Under the pieces are notes generated by a model that saw nothing but the letters and a program-made list of their open reading frames with translations, had not been told where the DNA came from and did no database searches. 64,000 nt of DNA, taken from Okeania sp. KiyG1 (GTDB lineage: Bacteria > Cyanobacteriota > Cyanobacteriia > Cyanobacteriales > Microcoleaceae). A program made the translations under genes and the position numbers. The stretch covers positions 124,001-188,000 of the forward strand of contig NZ_BLZO01000058.1 of the NCBI RefSeq assembly GCF_014132355.1, in the 5' to 3' direction. Positions 58,434 to 64,000 of the stretch are shown here, one piece after another (the stretch's first letter is position 1; each line of letters opens with the position of its first letter).

Positions 58434-60410
58434 ATGACCAATATAATTAAACGAGTGAATTCCATGATAGCTAAAGAAAAAGACCAAGTTCAATTTATTC
58501 AATTCCATCAACCTGCTTTAGAAAGTGGAGACTATCACCTAAAAGTTGAGCAGACTCTTGATTATAATGGTACAGACAAAGACCTAAAAATTTATGAACG
58601 AGAACTAACTTTTACCGTACAAGGAGAACGTTTTGAACCCCTATCTCCTAACTCTATTTATGCAGTTTTTCCTCCCTCAGAAAGCTTAGGAGATCATTCT
58701 AACGTTCTGCCTCATATTACGGTTAAAAGAAGTACCCTACCTTGGGAACGTTATCCTGGATTTGAAGATGAAAATCTCTCTTGGTTAATTTTACTTTTAT
58801 TTCGAGATTCAGATTTTGAAGATGAGGCAGATAAACCCAAACCAAAAAATATTACTCTTGGAGAATTATTAGAGGGAGAAGACAACATCTTTTTTCCCAA
58901 AGATACAGAATTGCAACTAGGGCAAAAACCCAAAGATTTAGTAACAGTAATTGATGTTAAAAAGAAATATGTAAAAGATATTTTACCCAGTCATAATGAC
59001 CTAGCTTATCTTGCTCATGTTCGGAAAGCATCATCATCCGATCCAATATTAGAAAAAGAATTTCTACCTTTTCGTAATGAATATGCCACTATTATTTCTA
59101 ATCGTTTGCCCGAACCTAATGGTCGAAGTATAGTTCATTTAGTTTCCATAGAAGGACGGTATACTGAGGATGGTTTTGATTTTCTAGGAGCAGGAGATGA
59201 AGATTTAATCCGCTTTGTTAGTTTAGCAAGTTGGAGTTTTGATTGTGTCGATCCTAATCAGACTTTTACCCAATTATTACAAAGACTAAACCATCAACCT
59301 TCTACTCCAAGACTACCAGAAAATAACAATCCCCAAACAGAAGAATATTTAGCAAATGGTTATATAACCGTACCTCATGGTTTGCGAAAAGGAAGTAAAA
59401 CAATTTCTTGGTATCGAGGTCCTTTAAATACTGGTTATAATACAGAAACTTATCAATTTCCTGTCAAAGCAGCAGACGAATTATTACGTTATGATTCTGA
59501 AATTGCCATGTTTGATATATCCTATGCTGCTGCTTGGCAATTAGGACGAATGTTAATGTTAGAAAATAAACGTTTAGCCATAGAGTTATATAATTGGAAA
59601 CGACAACATTCCCAAAATTTGAAACGGTTAGAACAACTGGTATCAAACCTACCTCTAATTTCCCGACGAGAAGATAAACCCATCAATTTCATCCCCCCGA
59701 ACTTAAAAGAATGGTTTCGTGGAGTGGAATTATTGAAAGGAATACCCTTTAATTATTTAGTTCCTGATGAACGTTTACTACCACCAGAATCAATTCGTTT
59801 TTTCTGGGTAGATCCTCTATGGATAGACTGTTTACAAGATGGTACTTTTAGTATTGGTAGGGTGACAAATGCAGATGTAGAAGATGACCACAAAATTCGT
59901 TCTAATAAAGAATTTAATCTTAATGAAGAGCGAAAAATTACCGGAATTATTATGCGATCGAAAGTAGTTTCTGGATGGCCTGGGTTAATTGTTGATGGTT
60001 ACGATCGAGCAGTGGCAGATTTAGATTCTATAGATGAAACGGAGGGTAATATTTTATCTTTATTAAGAATGGAAACTTTAGCCGAAGATGTGTTAATTTG
60101 TTTATTTCAAGGAGAAGTGAAAACCGTTGATATTCACCTCGAACCAGAGTCTATGCACTTTGGTTTAGATGCACCTACAGTAGAATCTCCCGAATGGTCA
60201 AAAAATTTACGGCATGAGAATGGCGAACTTATGGATGAATTTTTAATTTCACCTATACCTTGGCATAATCAAGATAAAGAAGTAGTTAATTTAGAAGAAT
60301 TAACTCAACAAATGAATGAATATTTAAAATTAGATGAGTTTACTTCTGCTCAATTTGGGTTACAAATGATAGAAGGAGTTCAAAAAGTTAGGTTTGTTTA
60401 TCAACAATAA
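58434..60410 (+). CDS. Protein D of the A-B-C-D cluster, unknown function
   Basis: The ATG at 58434 gives 658 residues (MTNIIKRVNSMIAKEKDQ) and has an AGAAGGTG ribosome-binding site; the TTG at 58410 lies upstream in the same frame but is less likely. The N-terminal 150 residues hold FIQFHQPALESGDYHLKV and LPHITVKRSTLPWERYPG, blocks I recall in large hypotheticals of other bacteria, where genes like A may occur nearby. The central part is Trp/Pro-rich (ESIRFFWVDPLWIDCLQDG), the C-terminus charged. No signal peptide or enzyme motif. An M2 end lies 39 bases upstream. It sits about 5.7 kb downstream of C, past the FG-GAP gene and the ISAs1 insertion. Confidence 0.7.
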   Translation: MTNIIKRVNSMIAKEKDQVQFIQFHQPALESGDYHLKVEQTLDYNGTDKDLKIYERELTFTVQGERFEPLSPNSIYAVFPPSESLGDHSNVLPHITVKRSTLPWERYPGFEDENLSWLILLLFRDSDFEDEADKPKPKNITLGELLEGEDNIFFPKDTELQLGQKPKDLVTVIDVKKKYVKDILPSHNDLAYLAHVRKASSSDPILEKEFLPFRNEYATIISNRLPEPNGRSIVHLVSIEGRYTEDGFDFLGAGDEDLIRFVSLASWSFDCVDPNQTFTQLLQRLNHQPSTPRLPENNNPQTEEYLANGYITVPHGLRKGSKTISWYRGPLNTGYNTETYQFPVKAADELLRYDSEIAMFDISYAAAWQLGRMLMLENKRLAIELYNWKRQHSQNLKRLEQLVSNLPLISRREDKPINFIPPNLKEWFRGVELLKGIPFNYLVPDERLLPPESIRFFWVDPLWIDCLQDGTFSIGRVTNADVEDDHKIRSNKEFNLNEERKITGIIMRSKVVSGWPGLIVDGYDRAVADLDSIDETEGNILSLLRMETLAEDVLICLFQGEVKTVDIHLEPESMHFGLDAPTVESPEWSKNLRHENGELMDEFLISPIPWHNQDKEVVNLEELTQQMNEYLKLDEFTSAQFGLQMIEGVQKVRFVYQQ

Positions 60411-60675
60411 TAAGTAGTAATAATAAGTGGGGCAGGCATCCTGCCTGCCCACAAATATAAGGAACGGGCAAGATGCCCATTCCACAAAACATCCTGCCCG
60501 CCCACAAATATGTGGAAAAAACATTTCCCTGTCTCACGGTTGACAGCGGTTTTCATTTGGGTAGACCACAGTAGTGACGTTCCATAGAACGTCCCCACAA
60601 AGTTTTGCTTGTGAAGATGTGTTTCATCAATGAGCAAAAGCGCTGTATAAGTATTCAACCGGACATGATATTACT
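60411..60675. repeat. REP-like palindromes and GGGTAGACCACAGTAG element
   Basis: GGCAGGCATCCTGCCTGCC (60432) and GGGCAAGATGCCCATTCC (60466) are REP-like palindromes of the kind also at 11108 and 15917. 60541-60647 is the second copy of the element at 23680, here with both ends (ACAGCGGTTTTC and GCAAAAGCGCTGT). Confidence 0.7.
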
Positions 60676-61155
60676 CTATTTTTCAATCAACACATTAGAC
60701 AAGCGACTCCACTCATTCCACGAACCATCATAGTTCCGAACTTTGGGATAACCGAGTAAATACTTCAAAACAAACCAGATGTACCCCGATCGCCCACCCA
60801 CTGCACAGTAAGGAAACACTTCCCGGTCTGAAGTAATGCCATGACTACTGTAGAGCATCTGTAACTCATCAAATGATTTAAAAGTTCCATCTTCATTAAG
60901 CGTCAGTATATGTTCGACATGAATAGAGCTGGGAATATGTCCTGCACGTTCCGAATCTTCTGGTGGCTTCATTAAAAAGTGTTCGCCTTGGTATTCTTGA
61001 ATAGTACGAACATCTAGTATGACTGTATCGGGACGACCAATTGATAACTGAACCTCCTCATGCAATACTCGTAAATTTTTATCAATTGGTTTTGCCTTGT
61101 ATTCAGTCGGAGCGAAGCTAGATAATTCTGTTGTGACTGGACGACCTTCTGACAT
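60676..61155 (-). pseudogene. Thiosulfate sulfurtransferase, C-terminal domain only
   Basis: This 159-residue frame corresponds to the second rhodanese domain of a two-domain thiosulfate/mercaptopyruvate sulfurtransferase: MSEGRPVTTELSSFAPTEYK, then VILDVRTIQEYQGEH and the catalytic Cys in FPYCAVGGRSGYIWFVLKY. A full protein has about 280 residues. A KKW tripeptide, normally preceding this point, is still readable before the ATG. Upstream the frame meets M3-type sequence (61155-61195), so the first domain has been lost there. It might still be translated from the ATG at 61155 as a stand-alone domain. Confidence 0.7.
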
Positions 61156-61732
61156 CCACTTCTTTTCAAGGAGAGGCTTTAAACTTTAATTATTAAGTAA
61201 GTCAGAATTCCAAATTCAGAAGTTAGAAGTAATCCCTGATGCTCGTTTGAGTGTTTATAATTGCCCTAATACCAGTTTGATATGAGGTTGCATAGAATGA
61301 TGAAATTCATTAAATTTATCTATCTTTATCTAAGCTTACCTGCGGTCAATTATGCTTGAAATATTATTCTATGCAGCTTCATTTCAATTTTATAGTTATT
61401 CTGAATAAGAATGGGGCACTTTTTCAGCTTAAACCCTTTCACAGCAAGAAAAACTCGTCTCAATCTAAACCAGAATGACTATATATAACCTATTTGCGTA
61501 GTGCTATATAGCAAAAACTCATACCATTGCTCAAAAACTTTTCTACATTTTATTGAGCAAAGGAGTAGGGGAGTGGGAGAGAAGTAAACATCAGAATAAT
61601 TAACATTAACTCGGCTCAAATTAGCAAAAAAAACTTAAATGAATTCTAAACACTAAATATTTAAAACAAACTGTATAGTTTTTGTTCACTATATATCTAT
61701 ATATATAGTTTAGTTTCTTTGCATAAGTCCTG
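61156..61732. other. Gap with partial M3 and AT-rich DNA
   Basis: 61155-61195 is M3-type. The rest has no gene. CTATATATCTATATATATAG (61688-61709) is a palindromic AT-rich block that may be the promoter region of the LuxR gene. GCATAAGTCCTG at 61721 resembles the end of M6, next to the start at 61733. Confidence 0.45.
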
Positions 61733-62433
61733 ATGGAAATTTCTTTGTCAGCTTTATTCCAAGCGATCGCTCAAGCGGAGAATGAGCAAGAACTAAGGCA
61801 ACCAATTGTGGCCAAAATAGGCAATTATTTTGCTGCCAAACGTTGGGGGCTAACTTTTTAGACCAGCTTCCTGCCATTGATGAACATACCCCAGCCATGA
61901 TTAAACTAGCTTTGTCGCTAGACCATAATCCCGTTTTGCGATATGTGGTTCAACGCCATGCTGCTGTCCATGACGAAGTAATATTACCTCCTGGAGTTTG
62001 GCAGAGGATTTGTCCTCGCACAGATCATGGACACGTTATGCTTGGTCCAATTGTCAGTGATGGTCAACTTGTGGGTGGCATTGCCTTTACGCGTTATCGT
62101 TATGACCAGGCTTTTAATGCAGATAATCTGGCAGATTTAAATGCGCTTTGTCTCCATCTTTCTACAAGACTAGCGGTGCTACGCTCGAAACCTTTTATGT
62201 TTCAGATGAATTGCTCCAACATAACGCCACGGGAAGTACAAATTGCAGAATTGGTCGCTAGAGGATTTACCAATGCAAAGATTGGAGAAACTCTATGGAT
62301 TACAGAAAATTCAGTAAAACAAGCTTTGAAGCGGATGTTTCGTAAACTTGGGGTTTCGTCACGAGCTGAAATGGTAGCAAAACTTTGCTTAAGAGAGGAT
62401 AAGGAACAGGGGGCGGAAAATATTCCTGAGTAG
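61733..62433 (+). pseudogene. LuxR-family regulator with one frameshift
   Basis: From the ATG at 61733 the first frame reads MEISLSALFQAIAQAENEQ to NYFAAKRWGLTF and stops at 61859. Starting in the overlapping frame at 61843 the rest continues: FLDQLPAIDEHTPAMIKL, a GAF-like sensor half, and a C-terminal LuxR helix-turn-helix (ITPREVQIAELVARGFTN, ENSVKQALKRMFRKLGV). One T or G added in GGGGGCTAACTTTTTAG would repair it. It could be a sequencing error, and the 196-residue remainder may be made from the TTG at 61843. The regulator would be about 233 residues. Its 3' end is the founder of the adjacent repeats. Confidence 0.7.
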
Positions 62434-64000
62434 TATATATATTACCCACCTTCGGTATCTCAATAACTTATGACTAAAAGTAGTCAGGAACAGAAACTTC
62501 CTTTTTCTTACTTTACTTTGTGGATATTCAACAGAAATTAGAGATTTTTTCAGGGGAAACACTATATTTAGCGTGGCACTATAGTTTTTTATCCAGACAT
62601 ATAGCATTTTTGCCTCATAAGAGCTGTTTGTGGTACCCATTCAATATCTGAATTTTATTACTCCACAGAAATTAGAGATTTTTCAGGAAAAACACTATAT
62701 TTAGCATAGCACTATAGTTTTTTATCCAGACATATAGCATTTTGCCTCATAAGAGCTGCTTGTGGTACCCATTCAATATCTGAATTTTATGACTCCACAG
62801 AAATTAGAGATTTTTTCATGGTAAATACTATATTTAGCGTAGCACTATAGTTTTTTATCCAGACATATAGCATTTTTACCTCATAAGAGCTGCAAGAGAT
62901 AACAGGAAATAGGGAACGGAAAATATTTCTGAGTAGTATATATATTACCCACCTTCGGTATCTCAATAACTTATTACTAAAAGTAGTCAGGAGCAGAAAC
63001 TTTCTTTTTCCTACTTTCCTTTACAGAAATTAGAGATTTTTTCATGGTAAACACTATATTTAGCGTGGCACTATAGTTTTTTATCCAGACATATAGCATT
63101 TTTGCCTCATAAGAGCTGTTTGTGGTACCCATTCAATATCTGAATTTTATGACTCCACAGAAATTAGAGATTTTTTCAGGAAAAACACTATATTTAGCAT
63201 AGCACTATAGTTTTTTATCCAGACATATAGCATTTTTGCCTCATAAGAGCTGCTTGTGGTACCCATTCAATATCTGAATTTTATGACTCCACAGAAATTA
63301 GAGATTTTTTCATGGTAAATACTATATTTAGCGTAGCACTATAGTTTTTTATCCAGACATATAGCATTTTTACCTCATAAGAGCTGCAAGAGATAACAGG
63401 AAATAGGGAACGGAAAATATTTCTGAGTAGTATATATATTACCCACCTTCGGTATCTCAATAACTTATTACTAAAAGTAGTCAGGAGCAGAAACTTTCTT
63501 TTTCCTACTTTCCTTTACAGAAATTAGAGATTTTTTCATGGTAAACACTATATTTAGCGTGGCACTATAGTTTTTTATCCAGACATATAGCATTTTTGCC
63601 TCATAAGAGCTGTTTGTGGTACCCATTCAATATCTGAATTTTATTACTCCACAGAAATTAGAGATTTTTTCAGGAAAAACACTATATTTAGCATAGCACT
63701 ATAGTTTTTTATCCAGACATATAGCATTTTTGCCTCATAAGAGCTGCTTGTGGTACCCATTCAATATCTGAATTTTATGACTCCACAGAAATTAGAGATT
63801 TTTTCATGGTAAATACTATATTTAGCGTAGCACTATAGTTTTTTATCCAGACATATAGCATTTTTGCCTCATAAGAGCTGCAAGAGATAACAGAAAATAG
63901 GGAACGGAAAATATTTCTGAGTAGTATATATATTACCCACCTTCGGTATCTCAATAACTTATTACTAAAAGTAGTCAGGAGCAGAAACTTTCTTTTTCCT
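62431..64000. repeat. Higher-order tandem repeat array, cut by window edge
   Basis: The unit of about 494 bases starts at TAGTATATATATTACCC (62431, 62934, 63428, 63922). Each unit holds a leader (CACCTTCGGTATCTCAATAA), three subunits of about 133 bases starting ACAGAAATTAGAGATTTTTTC (62531, 62665, 62797; 63023, 63157, 63291; 63517, 63651, 63785) and a tail GGAAATAGGGAACGGAAAAT. The tail plus TTTCTGAGTAG resembles the last codons of the LuxR gene (GGGGGCGGAAAATATTCCTG, then AGTAG), so the array appears to have grown from there. No open frame. Confidence 0.9.

Noticed and set aside
41739-60410. Contractile injection system (eCIS, R-tailocin or T6SS)
   Set aside because: Only a tail-collar domain is present; sheath, tube, baseplate, spike and AAA ATPase genes are missing from the window.
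1-64000. tRNA and rRNA genes
   Set aside because: I searched by eye for T-loop sequences (GGTTCGAATCC type) on both strands and for rRNA landmarks and saw none; a covariance search could still find a divergent one.

Overview
The window looks like a filamentous cyanobacterium with a large, repeat-swollen genome of the Okeania / Trichodesmium / Moorena kind; the genus is inference. Supporting signs are many HIP1 sites (GCGATCGC), cyanobacterial genes (rpaA, the photosystem II S4 protein, a CAAD-domain membrane protein, xisI genes, a PEP-CTERM protein), AT-rich DNA, only about 60 % intact coding sequence, and many short tandem arrays, most with a 7-base period.

Layout. 1-10.8 kb: housekeeping genes (prmA, serA, S4 protein) with a PPC-repeat protein, a xisI gene and a PEP-CTERM protein. 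11-15.5 kb: decayed accessory DNA (KAP NTPase pseudogene, second xisI, unknowns). 16-27.5 kb: a VIT/vWA protein ending in an IF-3-like domain, a protein-arginine-deiminase relative that lacks its catalytic cysteine, rpaA, a frameshifted HTH gene, a lipoprotein and a structured RNA candidate. 28.5-41 kb: a tnpB wreck, aroA, a CAAD protein, a parA wreck, a copper P-type ATPase and an orphan ABC ATPase, separated by kilobases of MITEs. 41.7-60.4 kb: an unusual set of very large proteins (A, 1342 aa; B, 1059 aa, DUF6603-like; C, 648 aa with a phage tail-collar domain; D, 658 aa), all on the + strand and without signal peptides, interrupted by a REP-associated transposase, a half-REP array, an FG-GAP protein and an ISAs1 element. 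60.7-64 kb: a truncated rhodanese gene, a frameshifted LuxR regulator and a satellite-like higher-order repeat that runs off the end.

The best candidate for an undescribed system is A-B-C-D. The most striking non-coding structure is a set of at least seven MITE families (called M1-M7 here), each with terminal repeats, several with intact target-site duplications (TSDs). They insert into one another, often at palindrome centres, and most copies carry a heptamer array inside the element. They have cut or frameshifted several genes: two xisH genes reduced to their last 22-26 codons beside intact xisI genes, parA, tnpB and a rhodanese gene. No tRNA, rRNA or CRISPR array was seen.
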